Assembly (NCBI RefSeq): GCF_003350505.1
Contig: NZ_QQAY01000001.1
Span: forward strand, 496,001 to 560,000
Direction: 5' to 3'
Origin: Falsibacillus pallidus
Lineage (GTDB): Bacteria; Bacillota; Bacilli; Bacillales; DSM-25281
Length of the DNA stretch: 64,000 bases
Shown here in pieces: positions 18,135 to 27,126 of this stretch. The position numbers and the translations under genes are program-made. Numbering within the stretch: the first letter of the stretch is position 1; every line of letters starts with the position of its first letter. The notes below the pieces were generated by a model, which ran no database searches, was not told the DNA's origin, and saw only the letters and a list, made by a program, of their open reading frames with translations.

Positions 18135-18962
18135 TCATACCCTATCAATCCGGATATCGCCGATTCCAAGCTTAATCGTCAAATCAAGTTTTTTAACAGC
18201 ATCTTCATATCCCGGAGACTCATAATACATATTGGAACGCAGCAGTTCCTCAGACGTTCCATTGAATATTTTGATATCCCCTATTTTCACCTCAATGGTA
18301 ATCCTGACAGGCAAATCCTCCGGGACAAGCATTTTGATATCCCCGATCCAGCCTTTGATTTTAATAGGCGTCCTTTTCTCGGGAATATAAGCCTTGCTAA
18401 AGTCAAAATAATAGTCTCCGATGACATTGGTTAAAGTCATAGGCTCAACCGCCCAATTCGGGTCTTTGAACTTCACATCCCCGATAATATAACTATTGAT
18501 TTTACGTTCTTTCTTATCTTTCTTTAGGGTTATACCAGTGTTCTCTTCTTCCTCTTCGTCATCTTCATCCTCGCCATTATTCTGGAAAGGGTAGTTCCCT
18601 TCTATCAGGACCTTCATTCTTTTCTTGAAGAACAGACCGCTGATGGCAATTGCAACTATCAAGATTGGCCACAGCTTCCACCAATCTCCCCAAGAGAAGG
18701 AAATCATTCCCCAGTGGGCAGCCAATAAAAGTCCTCCATAGCTTAATGTATATAACCCCCAAAAAAGAGAGCCTGTAGAACGGTGCATAATACCTTTTAT
18801 GAAAGAGGACAAACCGTACATTACGAGCAAAAAAGGAACGAATATGACAAAAACCTCTTTTATTTCCAAGGAAATGACACCAATATTCACCAATAATAAT
18901 AATAATCCAATCATGAGCAATATGAATGAAATCACCCATTGTCTTCCTGTCTTATATCTCAA
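18135..18962 (-). CDS. liaF: LiaF, inhibitor of the LiaSR system
   Basis: About 275 residues with four N-terminal membrane helices (about 8-105), an acidic linker (EDEDDEEEEE) and a C-terminal cytoplasmic beta-helix-like domain (about 160-275) with repeated GDIK motifs, as in LiaF/VraT proteins. It holds LiaS inactive without stress. I favour the TTG start at 18962, preceded by AAGGCGGGGG; an in-frame TTG at 18989 is possible but lacks a good site. First gene of liaF-liaS-liaR. Confidence 0.85.
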   Translation of the reverse strand: MRYKTGRQWVISFILLMIGLLLLLVNIGVISLEIKEVFVIFVPFLLVMYGLSSFIKGIMHRSTGSLFWGLYTLSYGGLLLAAHWGMISFSWGDWWKLWPILIVAIAISGLFFKKRMKVLIEGNYPFQNNGEDEDDEEEEENTGITLKKDKKERKINSYIIGDVKFKDPNWAVEPMTLTNVIGDYYFDFSKAYIPEKRTPIKIKGWIGDIKMLVPEDLPVRITIEVKIGDIKIFNGTSEELLRSNMYYESPGYEDAVKKLDLTIKLGIGDIRIDRV

Positions 18963-19210
18963 ATCTTCCCCCGCCTTTTCACCTATCAATAAATTAACTT
19001 CGGTAAATATATTTTATTTCCTTTAATTATCTTAAGAAATTTTCCAGCAAACCTTAACATTCGTCCGCTTGAATTCATCTCCGTCCCAAGACGGAAAATA
19101 TATTGGCTGTGTTCTCACATGTTTTCTTTCTGTTCATATTCTGTATTACAGAAAACGGGCGTATATCCATATTCGCCCGGACTGTCGAACAAAACAAAGG
19201 AGGAATTAAT

Positions 19211-20605
19211 GTGGGAGTTGAATTGATTTCGCTTCATTGGATTTATGTCGTTTTCATTGGCTTGATCATTCTCTTCATGATTTTCAGGCGTGATACATCG
19301 ATACTATGCATTGCAGGTATTTTCCTGATTGCCCTCACCGCTACAGGGTCCCTTACCCATTCTGTCACCAGCGTTTTCAATAGTTTTATATATGCCATCA
19401 GTGAATTGTTATCAACCATCCTCGTGATTTCCATAATCGTAGCTATGAGTCGAAGCCTTACCTCGACAGGTATAAACGATGTCATGATCTCACCGTTTAC
19501 TAAATTGATAAAAACACCTGCGCTTGCGTATTGGACGATTGGGATTTTGATGATGATCATTTCCTGGTTCTTCTGGCCATCTCCTGCCGTTGCATTGATG
19601 GGGGCAGTCCTTGTACCAGTGGCGCTCCGTGTTGGCCTTCCAGCATTGGGGATTGCAATGGCCATGAACTTATTCGGGCACGGCATTGCACTTTCGGGAG
19701 ACTTTGTCATTCAGGCTGCACCAAAACTGACAGCCGATGCAGCAGGTCTTCCAGTCAATGAGGTTATTCAAGCGAGCATTCCGCTTGTCATCGTAATGGG
19801 TGTTGTTACCACAGTCACGGCTTTCTGGTTCTTGAAGCGAGATATGAAAAAGGGTGTCCTGAAGGTGGACAGTTCTGTGGTAGCAGATACGCAAAATCTG
19901 CCTGGAGAAGAGACCAATCTATCAATGGGATGGAAAAAGTTTTTCGCCATTCTCATTCCTGTTTTATTCGCTCTCGACATCTGGGGCATGGTCCATTTTA
20001 ATTTACAGGGCGGCGATGCCACAGCACTTGTCGGTGGTACGTCCATTTTCATCATGCTTTTGATTACGCTGGCGGGCTTCAAAAATAAAGGATTGGAAAA
20101 AACCACTCAATTTTTAATTGATGGTTTCCAATTCGGCTTCAAAGTGTTCGGCCCCGTCATTCCGATTGCTGCTTTCTTTTATTTAGGGGACGCCGGATTT
20201 CAAACGATCGTCGGGGACTTCCTTCCAAAAGGATCCCAAGGAATTGTGAATGACCTTGGAGTCGGATTGGCTTCCATTGTTCCACTTTCAAAAGAAATCG
20301 GGGCTATTACGCTTACGGCTGTAGGAGCCATCACCGGACTAGACGGCTCAGGATTCTCAGGCATCTCCCTCGCTGGTTCAATTGCCAATCTATTCGCCCA
20401 CGCCATCGGTGCTGGAGCTGCCACATTGACAGCACTTGGACAGATTGCTGCGATATGGGTTGGCGGCGGTACGCTTGTCCCATGGGCACTGATTCCAGCA
20501 GCTGCCATCTGTAATGTGGACCCGTTCGAACTTGCCAGAAGAAACCTCCTTCCAGTCGTCCTCGGATTAATTGTCACAACCATTGTTGCTATGTTTTTAG
20601 TCTAG
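19211..20605 (+). CDS. yhfA: Putative organic-anion/gluconate-type transporter YhfA
   Basis: A 464-residue integral membrane protein with about 12 hydrophobic segments. Recalled similarity to B. subtilis YhfA is extensive, including PSPAVALMGAVL, MNLFGHGIALSGDF and AAPKLTADAAGLPV. The family belongs to the GntP/citrate-transporter-like group, substrate unknown. The open frame begins at 19103, but AAAGGAGGAATTAAT precedes a GTG at 19211, which gives the family length. Flanked by its own terminator. Confidence 0.85.
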   Translation: MGVELISLHWIYVVFIGLIILFMIFRRDTSILCIAGIFLIALTATGSLTHSVTSVFNSFIYAISELLSTILVISIIVAMSRSLTSTGINDVMISPFTKLIKTPALAYWTIGILMMIISWFFWPSPAVALMGAVLVPVALRVGLPALGIAMAMNLFGHGIALSGDFVIQAAPKLTADAAGLPVNEVIQASIPLVIVMGVVTTVTAFWFLKRDMKKGVLKVDSSVVADTQNLPGEETNLSMGWKKFFAILIPVLFALDIWGMVHFNLQGGDATALVGGTSIFIMLLITLAGFKNKGLEKTTQFLIDGFQFGFKVFGPVIPIAAFFYLGDAGFQTIVGDFLPKGSQGIVNDLGVGLASIVPLSKEIGAITLTAVGAITGLDGSGFSGISLAGSIANLFAHAIGAGAATLTALGQIAAIWVGGGTLVPWALIPAAAICNVDPFELARRNLLPVVLGLIVTTIVAMFLV

Positions 20606-20607
20606 TA

Positions 20608-20643
20608 AAAAAAGCAAACGGGTTTATATCCGTTTGCTTTTTG
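20608..20643. terminator. Bidirectional terminator between yhfA and the PAP2 phosphatase
   Basis: GCAAACGG and CCGTTTGC pair over an 8-base loop, flanked by A6 and T5. Confidence 0.9.
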
Positions 20644-21229
20644 TTTGCAGTTTTTCATAAAGGGCAAGAAGGAACATGAATACGGAAAATCCCAGAAAAT
20701 AGCCTCCGATAACATCTGTAGGATAATGAGCATATGTCACGATCCTGCTAAGCCCTGTCAAAAGAGCAAGTAATCCCCCTGCGATAAATACTCCTTTTTT
20801 GGCCGAAGTTTTCCTCATGGAGCCTGCTATGAAGTAAGCAGCCAATAAATAAAAAATGATTCCAACCATTGCGTGGCCGCTCGTGAAGCTATAGCCTTCT
20901 TCTCCGTGTGCCATCGGCGGGCGCTCCCTCATGACGGCTCCCTTCAGCCATTTATTAAGGAGATTCCCACCTGCTACTGATACCAATAGCAGCGCTATTC
21001 CGTAATAATCTTTTTTCCACCACCACAGGAAAATAATCAGGGCGATGCTGCCTCCGCCAATGACCAGCTCCGTTCCAAAGATGCCGAAGAAACGGAGAAA
21101 CGATAATGGATGCAGCCAATTGGCAGCAGATGAATCAAATGAAGTACTGCTCCCTTTCTCTACCATTAACAGCACGGCTAGAAAAGCAAAAAAAGATATG
21201 AGTCCAAACAAAATCTTCTTAAAGTTCAT
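20624..21229 (-). CDS. PAP2-family membrane phosphatase
   Basis: A 201-residue protein with six membrane helices and the three PAP2 motifs: KGAVMRERPP, FTSGHAM and SRIVTYAHYPTD, which carry the catalytic histidines. Such enzymes dephosphorylate undecaprenyl diphosphate, phosphatidylglycerol phosphate or phosphatidic acid; which one cannot be told. The start at 21229 follows AAAGGAG by 6 bases; the longer frame starts at 21247 and contains that site. Confidence 0.85.
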   Translation of the reverse strand: MNFKKILFGLISFFAFLAVLLMVEKGSSTSFDSSAANWLHPLSFLRFFGIFGTELVIGGGSIALIIFLWWWKKDYYGIALLLVSVAGGNLLNKWLKGAVMRERPPMAHGEEGYSFTSGHAMVGIIFYLLAAYFIAGSMRKTSAKKGVFIAGGLLALLTGLSRIVTYAHYPTDVIGGYFLGFSVFMFLLALYEKLQTKSKRI

Positions 21230-21384
21230 AGTTAACTCCTTTTCCATAAATGGTATACCTTACTATTTTATAATAGTTCCTTCATTTTTTTCACTTAATT
21301 TTAAATATCGCCTCAATATTGTTTGGTAAAGTGATATAATATTTTACAATCTTCAGACAATTACAGAATGGAGGCTTTAATAAT

Positions 21385-22593
21385 ATGCTCAATCAATTAT
21401 TTCAAAAGCTTGAGAATCATTATAGTGAAATGGTGGATATTCGCCGCTACCTCCACCAGCACCCTGAGCTCTCATTCAAAGAAGTGAATACAGCAAAATA
21501 CATAGCTGATTTTTATCGGGATCTCGGAGTGGATTTCCGGGAAGGTGTCGGAGGAAACGGTATCGTTGCAAAAGTCAAAGGCGCTAATCCCGGAAAAACG
21601 ATTGCTCTGAGAGCGGATTTCGATGCACTTCCGATTAATGAAGAAACGGGTCTTCCATTTCAGTCCCTCAATCCTGGAGTGATGCACGCATGCGGCCATG
21701 ACGGCCATACAGCCACATTACTGACCCTGGCAAAATCTATTTTTGAATTAAAGGATCAGCTTTCAGGGGAATATGTATTTATCCATCAGCACGCCGAAGA
21801 ATATGCTCCCGGCGGGGCAATCGAAATGATTAAAGATGGGTGTCTCGAAGGTGTTGATGTCATATTCGGTACACATTTATGGGCTACTGTTCCATTTGGT
21901 GTCATCACGACTAAATCCGGACCGATTATGGCTGCAGCAGACCGTTTTGAAATTGTCATACAAGGATCGGGAGGACATGGGGCTCAACCGCATAAAACGA
22001 AGGATTCTGTTGTCATTGGGTCACAAGTGGTCGCAAGTCTCCAGCAAATTGTCAGCCGCAGAGTCAATCCGATTGATTCTGCCGTACTATCCATCGGTTC
22101 ATTCATGGCAGATAATGCTTTCAACGTCATCGCTGATACAGCTAAACTAATCGGAACCGTCCGCACGTTCAATGAGGATGTAAGGGATCAAATCGAAGAA
22201 GAAATGGAAAAAGTGGTCAAAGGTGTCTGCGATATGTGGGGAGCTTCCTATGAATACAATTTTGACCGTGGATATCCTGCTGTTGTCAATCATCATGAAG
22301 AAACCGAATTTTTAAAGGATTGTGCCAGGAACGTCCCTGAAATCCTCCAGGTGGAGGAAGCAGAGCCTGAAATGGGTGGAGAAGATTTCGCTTACTATTT
22401 GCAGCATGTAAAGGGCAGTTTTTTCTTTACTGGAGCAAAACCAGAAGGGATCGAGCCTCCATATCCCCATCACCATCCAAAATTCGATTTTGATGAAAAA
22501 TCCATGCTGATAGCTGCTAAAACTCTGGGGCACGCAGCATTATCATATCAAGAAGCACCATCAGTTGAAGAACAGTCTGCTGTGAAAAAATAA
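21385..22593 (+). CDS. yhaA: M20-family amidohydrolase YhaA
   Basis: A 402-residue metalloenzyme of the N-acyl-amino-acid amidohydrolase group. Metal-site motifs are visible: MHACGHDGHTA (near residue 105), HAEEYAPGG and GGEDFAYY, with the HPKFDFDE histidine near the C-terminus. A dimerisation domain occupies about 180-290. It would release amino acids from N-acyl derivatives; the physiological substrate is unknown. TATAAT occurs about 40 bases upstream and GGAGG before the ATG. Convergent with ecsC. Confidence 0.88.
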   Translation: MLNQLFQKLENHYSEMVDIRRYLHQHPELSFKEVNTAKYIADFYRDLGVDFREGVGGNGIVAKVKGANPGKTIALRADFDALPINEETGLPFQSLNPGVMHACGHDGHTATLLTLAKSIFELKDQLSGEYVFIHQHAEEYAPGGAIEMIKDGCLEGVDVIFGTHLWATVPFGVITTKSGPIMAAADRFEIVIQGSGGHGAQPHKTKDSVVIGSQVVASLQQIVSRRVNPIDSAVLSIGSFMADNAFNVIADTAKLIGTVRTFNEDVRDQIEEEMEKVVKGVCDMWGASYEYNFDRGYPAVVNHHEETEFLKDCARNVPEILQVEEAEPEMGGEDFAYYLQHVKGSFFFTGAKPEGIEPPYPHHHPKFDFDEKSMLIAAKTLGHAALSYQEAPSVEEQSAVKK

Positions 22594-22600
22594 GAAATAG

Positions 22601-22630
22601 AAAAGCTGACCGCAATTGGTCAGCTTTTTT
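22601..22630. terminator. Terminator between yhaA and ecsC
   Basis: AAAAGCTGACC and GGTCAGCTTTT form an 11-bp stem with a 6-base loop and a T-tract. Confidence 0.88.
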
Positions 22631-23387
22631 CATTAAAATATCTGATGCGATACGCCTGGATGGCCGTCTCTCCAAGATAGTCAAGCAGATTGAAATTGGC
22701 ATATGCCCCGACAGCAGCACCTATCCCCGGAACCATTTGAAGAAGTTTCACGAAGTCGATGTAGTCACGATATTCCTGCTGAAGGATCTTCCAATCAATT
22801 TCATTACTCCCTTGATCATCTTTCTCCCAGTTTTCGATTCTTACGAGTTGATTCATCCGTTTGTCATCATTTGAAAAGGCTAATTGAAATACTGTCAGAA
22901 TGAACAGCCTTTCTTCTAAGGAACGAATGTCATATCCATAAATCGCTGAAATATCAAAAAGGAGCTTCATTTTAATCGATAAGAGCAGAGGGAAATCCGC
23001 CATGCCCATTATAAAACCGCCTGCTCCAGTACCAGCACCTTCGATGGCAGCAGTCTTTTTATAAAAATCAATTTTCTTCCTGATATTTGCCTCGATTCCT
23101 TCCAATTCGAACTCAAGGGTGCTCGGACTCTTCGTCAAATACTCAGAACCGTACAATGCAGCCTCCACCATTTTTTTAATGCTTTCTGTCATAACATGAT
23201 GAATTTTTTCAGGAATCAAATCATTCATCTTTTCCTGGGCTTTTTTAGCCATCCTCTTCATCATCCCGGATTTGGTGGATATTTTTCGCTTCCATAATTC
23301 ATTTTCGCTTTTTGCTGCCAGTTCATAAGCGGATAAAACCAAAGGATTCCTCTCCATTTCTGACAAACGCATCAAACGAATGTTCAA
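22620..23387 (-). CDS. ecsC: EcsC family protein
   Basis: A 255-residue protein of the EcsC family with a central glycine-rich hydrophobic segment (GAGTGAGGFIMGMADFPLLL, about 120-140) and a C-terminal LLQMVPGIGAAVGAYAN segment. Function unknown; always found after ecsAB. It overlaps ecsB by 4 bases, so translation is probably coupled. Confidence 0.85.
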   Translation of the reverse strand: MNIRLMRLSEMERNPLVLSAYELAAKSENELWKRKISTKSGMMKRMAKKAQEKMNDLIPEKIHHVMTESIKKMVEAALYGSEYLTKSPSTLEFELEGIEANIRKKIDFYKKTAAIEGAGTGAGGFIMGMADFPLLLSIKMKLLFDISAIYGYDIRSLEERLFILTVFQLAFSNDDKRMNQLVRIENWEKDDQGSNEIDWKILQQEYRDYIDFVKLLQMVPGIGAAVGAYANFNLLDYLGETAIQAYRIRYFNEKS

Positions 23388-24604
23388 TGGTTCATTTTCT
23401 TAAGTCTTGAAGGAATATACGCTCTTACAAAAATGATGACAAACAGGATGCCCGCTGCTGCCAATATGACGCTATTTGTCCATTCTCCCTTCACAGCCTC
23501 CGCTGCAAAGAAAAGAATCATCTCAGCTGAAAGGATGTACTGCATCAATTTTAAGAATGATTTAGTTTTCCATTCCTTTTTCAAGGGATAGATATGAATC
23601 CAAAGCTTGTGATCCTGGCTCCCCATTAATGGAATAAGTTGAATCCCAGTCAGGTACACAAATAAAAACGCGAGCCCGATAATAAGGTAGAGGTTTGTAC
23701 TGAAGAATATTAAAAGGGCCCCTATGACCGAAAGTCGTATAAATAATCCAAAGTATTCCGAGTTGCGGATGAATGTGCGGAAGAATAGATGCCAATAACT
23801 ATTTTCACGCCCGTATGCGGAAAATTGAAACAGCCAATCGAGCCATTTTCTCCTCTTCACTTCCCCTTTCAGTTTCGGGACATCGGTAAACAGGTTTGCT
23901 GTACGATAAAAAGCCATCATCCGCTGCTCTTCCATTCTTATTAGCTTATCCCATTTGATGAGCTTCTTCCCTGCCGCCTTTGAAAAATAAGCAAGCAGCA
24001 GAATATAGATCACTCCGATGAGCCCGATAAGATAGATCGGAGCCCCGTCCACAAGTAAAAACAGCAATACCGCATTCAGCGCCAGCCTTACCCAAAAGTC
24101 CAGCCTGCTGTATTCCATTTCTTGAAATTTCAATACGTACCAGCGGATATAAAGGTTCCAAATTTTCATCAACAATAACACCAGCAAAAGAAGAAAAAAG
24201 AATGAAAACCCATTGCCTTTCACCTGTGCATAAATAGGCATGAGCACCGCTGACAAAATCAATAATACATAGCTTTGGGAGAGGAAACTCGTCCAGATTC
24301 CTTTATGGAAATAAGCATTCATTTTTGTTTCAATCTGTATTAAAAATACTTGGTCGGCTTCCTTTAAAAGAGTCTGGATGGGGCTGATAGTTGCTGCCAA
24401 ACCCAATATCAGCGCCATCATCAATGCAACCGGGAAATTTCCATCAAGAGAATGCACCCATTTTTGATAATAAAACGCCCCTCCACCGATGCCGAAAATT
24501 ACAACAAACAGTAAATGATCATTCAGCATGTAGCGCAGGTATTTCCGGAGTTCCTTATGATTTTCCCTGCTTCTATCTGTCCACAAACGATTAATTTCCT
24601 TCAT
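23384..24604 (-). CDS. ecsB: ABC transporter permease EcsB
   Basis: A 406-residue polytopic membrane protein with at least ten hydrophobic segments. It pairs with EcsA. In Bacillus, Ecs is needed for normal regulated intramembrane proteolysis (RasP), protein secretion, competence and sporulation; export of cleaved peptides has been proposed. It overlaps ecsA by 14 bases and ecsC by 4. Confidence 0.88.
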   Translation of the reverse strand: MKEINRLWTDRSRENHKELRKYLRYMLNDHLLFVVIFGIGGGAFYYQKWVHSLDGNFPVALMMALILGLAATISPIQTLLKEADQVFLIQIETKMNAYFHKGIWTSFLSQSYVLLILSAVLMPIYAQVKGNGFSFFFLLLLVLLLMKIWNLYIRWYVLKFQEMEYSRLDFWVRLALNAVLLFLLVDGAPIYLIGLIGVIYILLLAYFSKAAGKKLIKWDKLIRMEEQRMMAFYRTANLFTDVPKLKGEVKRRKWLDWLFQFSAYGRENSYWHLFFRTFIRNSEYFGLFIRLSVIGALLIFFSTNLYLIIGLAFLFVYLTGIQLIPLMGSQDHKLWIHIYPLKKEWKTKSFLKLMQYILSAEMILFFAAEAVKGEWTNSVILAAAGILFVIIFVRAYIPSRLKKMNH

Positions 24605-25337
24605 CCTGATCTTCCTTTGTCAGTTGTATATATATATCGTCCAAAGTGGCCCCAGGCATGTTGAATTGCATTTGAAGGTCGCGCAATGTGCCTTTTGCCC
24701 TGATTTCACCGTTATGCAAGATGATAAAGGAGTCGCAATATCTCTCTGCAGTTGCCAATATATGTGTGGACATTAAAATGCCGGCTCCACTTTCTTTCAT
24801 TTTATTCATCAATTCCAGCAGGGATTGAATGCCGAGGGGATCCAACCCTACAAAAGGTTCGTCAATGATATAGAGGCTTGGCTCGACCATAAAGGCGCAC
24901 ATGATCATTACCTTTTGTTTCATTCCTTTAGAAAAATGCGATGGAAACCAGCCAAGCTTCTTTTCCAAGCGGAATTCTTTCAATAATGGCTCCATTCTTA
25001 GTTTCATTTCACTTTCAGCAAGGCCATATGCCATTGCTGTAAGCCTCAAATGTTCTTCCAGAGTCAATTCTTCATAAAGGATCGGTGCTTCTGGTATGTA
25101 CGTGAACTGCCTTCTATACTCATCTGGATCTTTGGCCAAATTCTTTCCATCGATGGTCACTTCCCCTTTTTTGGGATCCATCAATCCGATGATATGTTTG
25201 ATAGTGGTGCTTTTCCCGGCTCCATTCAATCCAATCAGCCCGACCATTTCATTGCGGTTAATGGAGAAAGAAACATTTTTCAGGACCGGCTTTTTTGTGT
25301 AGCCTCCACTTAAGTTTGTCACATTTAATAAGGACAT
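24591..25337 (-). CDS. ecsA: ABC transporter ATP-binding protein EcsA
   Basis: A 248-residue nucleotide-binding domain: Walker A GLNGAGKST, signature FSKGMKQKVM (the SKGM variant typical of EcsA-like exporters), Walker B SLYIIDEPFVGLD, and the His-loop STH. The ATG at 25337 (MSLLNVTNLSGGY) follows AAAGGGTG and matches the known length; the open frame extends 16 codons further upstream. First gene of ecsABC. Confidence 0.92.
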   Translation of the reverse strand: MSLLNVTNLSGGYTKKPVLKNVSFSINRNEMVGLIGLNGAGKSTTIKHIIGLMDPKKGEVTIDGKNLAKDPDEYRRQFTYIPEAPILYEELTLEEHLRLTAMAYGLAESEMKLRMEPLLKEFRLEKKLGWFPSHFSKGMKQKVMIMCAFMVEPSLYIIDEPFVGLDPLGIQSLLELMNKMKESGAGILMSTHILATAERYCDSFIILHNGEIRAKGTLRDLQMQFNMPGATLDDIYIQLTKEDQDEGN

Positions 25338-25494
25338 GATCTGATAACACCCTTTCTGCTGCCTGTTCTCCCCCCATTTTAGCAAATTTCATCTTCTTAT
25401 GTTATATCGAAAGAGAAGAACAGGAAAATATTTCTAGTCATAACTGCTTTCAATCTGCACATTCTATATTCGAAGGGGTTAATAAAACTCGATA

Positions 25495-25783
25495 ACGGGG
25501 TGGTTGTTAAAGACCGATTACCGTATTTGCATTAGCAATTCGAGCCATATCCAAAGGAAATAGTCGTCGCGCATGGATATGACCAATTCACCATTCAAGT
25601 TGATGAAACTTCCAAATGAGGTGTTTATCAAAGAAAGATCGCCGTTGATGTCTTTATGTTCCAAGTGATTGGAGTTATTAAAGAATAAGGGGATGATCGT
25701 TTTGAACGTGAGTACTGGAATCCAATTCGATTTGTAGTACACTTTTCATGACAAATGAGGTGTCTGTCAAAGAGAGATAGCCG
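25495..25783. repeat. Degenerate interspersed repeat, three copies of a ~31-bp unit
   Basis: Two 31-bp units at 25614-25644 and 25753-25783 agree at 27 of 31 positions (core AAATGAGGTGT-n-TCAAAGA). A third, more diverged unit is at 25495-25523 (core GGGTGGTTGT-n-AAAGA). Spacings are 119 and 139 bp. On the minus strand they lie in a broken reading frame with repeated NGDLSLxNTSF / NGELVIS peptides, which suggests a decayed repetitive gene or a non-coding repeat. Confidence 0.55.
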
Positions 25784-25810
25784 AAGCTAAAAACCTTTAA
25801 CCCTTCAATT

Positions 25811-25844
25811 GGGCAGGATCTTCTACGAGAATCCTGCCCTTTTA
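25811..25844 (+). terminator. Terminator-like hairpin upstream of hit
   Basis: GGGCAGGAT and ATCCTGCCC form a 9-bp stem over an 11-base loop, followed by TTTT on the plus strand. No plus-strand gene ends just before it, so it is an orphan, perhaps left from a lost gene or acting as a leader structure of hit. Confidence 0.6.
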
Positions 25845-25910
25845 CATTTCCATGTAATGAACAAGCTGTGATAAAATAAAGGAAAATGATGTATGGAAAG
25901 GCGGAGAAAT

Positions 25911-26333
25911 ATGAGCGATTGTATTTTTTGCAAAATCATCAATGGGGACATCCCCTCTTCCAAAGTTTTCGAAAATGAGCATGTCATGGCCTTCCTTGAT
26001 ATCAGCCAGGTCACAAAAGGACACACGCTGGTCATTCCAAAAGTACATAAGGAAAACTTATATGAATTGACACCTGAAATAGCTGCAAACCTATTTGAAG
26101 CCGTCCCGCAAATTGCGAATGCAATCAAACAGGAATTTAACCCTATCGGCTTGAACGTTTTGAATAACAATGGCGAACATGCAGGACAATCCGTCTTCCA
26201 TTTCCACATGCACTTGATTCCAAGATACGGAAAAGGCGACGGATTTGGAGCAGTCTGGAAAACAAACGAAAGCCAATACACTTCAGAAGATCTGAAATCC
26301 ATTGCATTATCCATCAATCAGCATATTAAATGA
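25911..26333 (+). CDS. hit: HIT-family nucleotide-binding protein Hit
   Basis: A 140-residue histidine-triad protein. The HIT motif is HFHMHL near residue 100, and the N-terminal CIFCKI pair with later histidines would bind zinc. Such proteins hydrolyse adenosine phosphoramidates or dinucleotides. The start MSDCIFCK at 25911 follows AAAGGCGGAG; the longer frame beginning at 25893 contains that site. Confidence 0.92.
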   Translation: MSDCIFCKIINGDIPSSKVFENEHVMAFLDISQVTKGHTLVIPKVHKENLYELTPEIAANLFEAVPQIANAIKQEFNPIGLNVLNNNGEHAGQSVFHFHMHLIPRYGKGDGFGAVWKTNESQYTSEDLKSIALSINQHIK

Positions 26334-26343
26334 AGCATGGCAG

Positions 26344-26370
26344 CAGGCCAGGGACACCGGCCTGTTTTTT
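26344..26370 (+). terminator. Terminator after hit
   Basis: CAGGCC and GGCCTG pair over a 9-base loop, followed by T6. Confidence 0.8.
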
Positions 26371-26481
26371 CATGTTTCTTTCAGTCGATTTCCAAACTGT
26401 TCCTAAGTCTTCAATCCTAGAAATCTACCAGACGATATGTTATACTATGGACAATCTTTCGCTGCAGGCACAGACGCACTG

Positions 26482-26533
26482 CAGGAGGGACAATAGCTTA
26501 GTCAGAATAGAATAGGAGAGTTGAGAAATGAAG
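26482..26533 (+). promoter_or_regulatory. Putative TRAP-binding site in the trpP leader
   Basis: A run of NAG triplets (CAG 26482, GAG 26485, TAG 26494, TAG 26499, CAG 26503, TAG 26508, TAG 26513, GAG 26516, GAG 26523, AAG 26531) spans the ribosome-binding site and start codon of trpP. Most are 1-4 bases apart. B. subtilis trpP is translationally repressed by tryptophan-activated TRAP binding to such triplets over the same region. A TATACT -10-like box lies at 26441-26446. Confidence 0.65.
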
Positions 26534-27037
26534 ACAAAAACATTAGTAGCACTATCTCTCATTGTGGGGATTGGTGCAGTATTGCACACGATTATTCCGG
26601 GAATCGTCATGGGGTTGAAACCTGACATGATGCTCAGCATGATGTTCTTAGGAATCCTTTTATTCCCTGAAAAGAAAAATGTTCTTTTGCTTGGTGCTGT
26701 TACAGGGATATTGTCCGGCCTGACTTCTACATTCCCAGGAGGATTTATCCCAAATATAATTGATAAATTGATTTCATCTTTTGCTTTTTACTATCTTTAT
26801 ATGCTGATTTCGAAAAAATCGGCTTCCGTACAGACTGCAACGGTATTGACAGCGATTGGAACGGTATTATCAGGAGCTATATTCCTGACATCTGCCTATT
26901 TCATTGTCGGCCTCCCCGGTTCATTTGCTGCATTATTCGGATTAGGAGTGCTGCCGGCAGCAGTACTGAATGGCATTGTGATGTTCATCATTTATCCAAT
27001 TGTCAGCGGCATCTTAAAAAGAACACAAATAGCATGA
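26528..27037 (+). CDS. trpP: Tryptophan transporter TrpP
   Basis: A 169-residue membrane protein with about five hydrophobic segments, similar in length and sequence to B. subtilis TrpP (YhaG), the tryptophan permease controlled by TRAP. The N-terminal HTIIPGIVMGLKPDMMLSMMF and central FPGGFIPNIIDKL segments are typical. The leader carries candidate TRAP triplets that overlap its ribosome-binding site. Confidence 0.88.
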   Translation: MKTKTLVALSLIVGIGAVLHTIIPGIVMGLKPDMMLSMMFLGILLFPEKKNVLLLGAVTGILSGLTSTFPGGFIPNIIDKLISSFAFYYLYMLISKKSASVQTATVLTAIGTVLSGAIFLTSAYFIVGLPGSFAALFGLGVLPAAVLNGIVMFIIYPIVSGILKRTQIA

Positions 27038-27081
27038 AAATAAACCTGGATCTTCCAAACGGAGATCCAGGTTTATTTTAT
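27037..27081. terminator. Terminator after trpP
   Basis: A 17-bp perfect stem, AAAATAAACCTGGATCT with its complement at 27063-27079, 9-base loop. Flanks allow function in both directions. Confidence 0.9.
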
Positions 27082-27082
27082 T

Positions 27083-27122
27083 GTCCAGCTCCAGCCTTGG
27101 TTCTGACTAATGCGCTGGAGCT
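27083..27122. repeat. Short hairpin remnant of the CCAGCTCCAGC / GCGCTGGAGCT repeat family
   Basis: AGCTCCAGC (27087-27095) and GCTGGAGCT (27114-27122) pair, followed by TTTTCTC. The edges match the edge sequence of the longer element at 37062-37174. Confidence 0.55.
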
Positions 27123-27126
27123 TTTC

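Larger units (their letters stand above)
25338..25910. other. Gene-free spacer between ecsA and hit
   Basis: About 570 bases. It holds a degenerate three-copy repeat (25495-25783) and an orphan hairpin (25811-25844). A 74-codon minus-strand frame at 25518-25742 spans the repeats and has no good ribosome-binding site, so I do not call it. The ecsA promoter must lie near 25380-25420, but I see no convincing boxes. Confidence 0.5.

Noticed and set aside
25518-25742. 74-codon minus-strand frame between ecsA and hit
   Set aside because: It spans the degenerate 31-bp repeats and lacks a good start signal; better explained as decayed repeat sequence.
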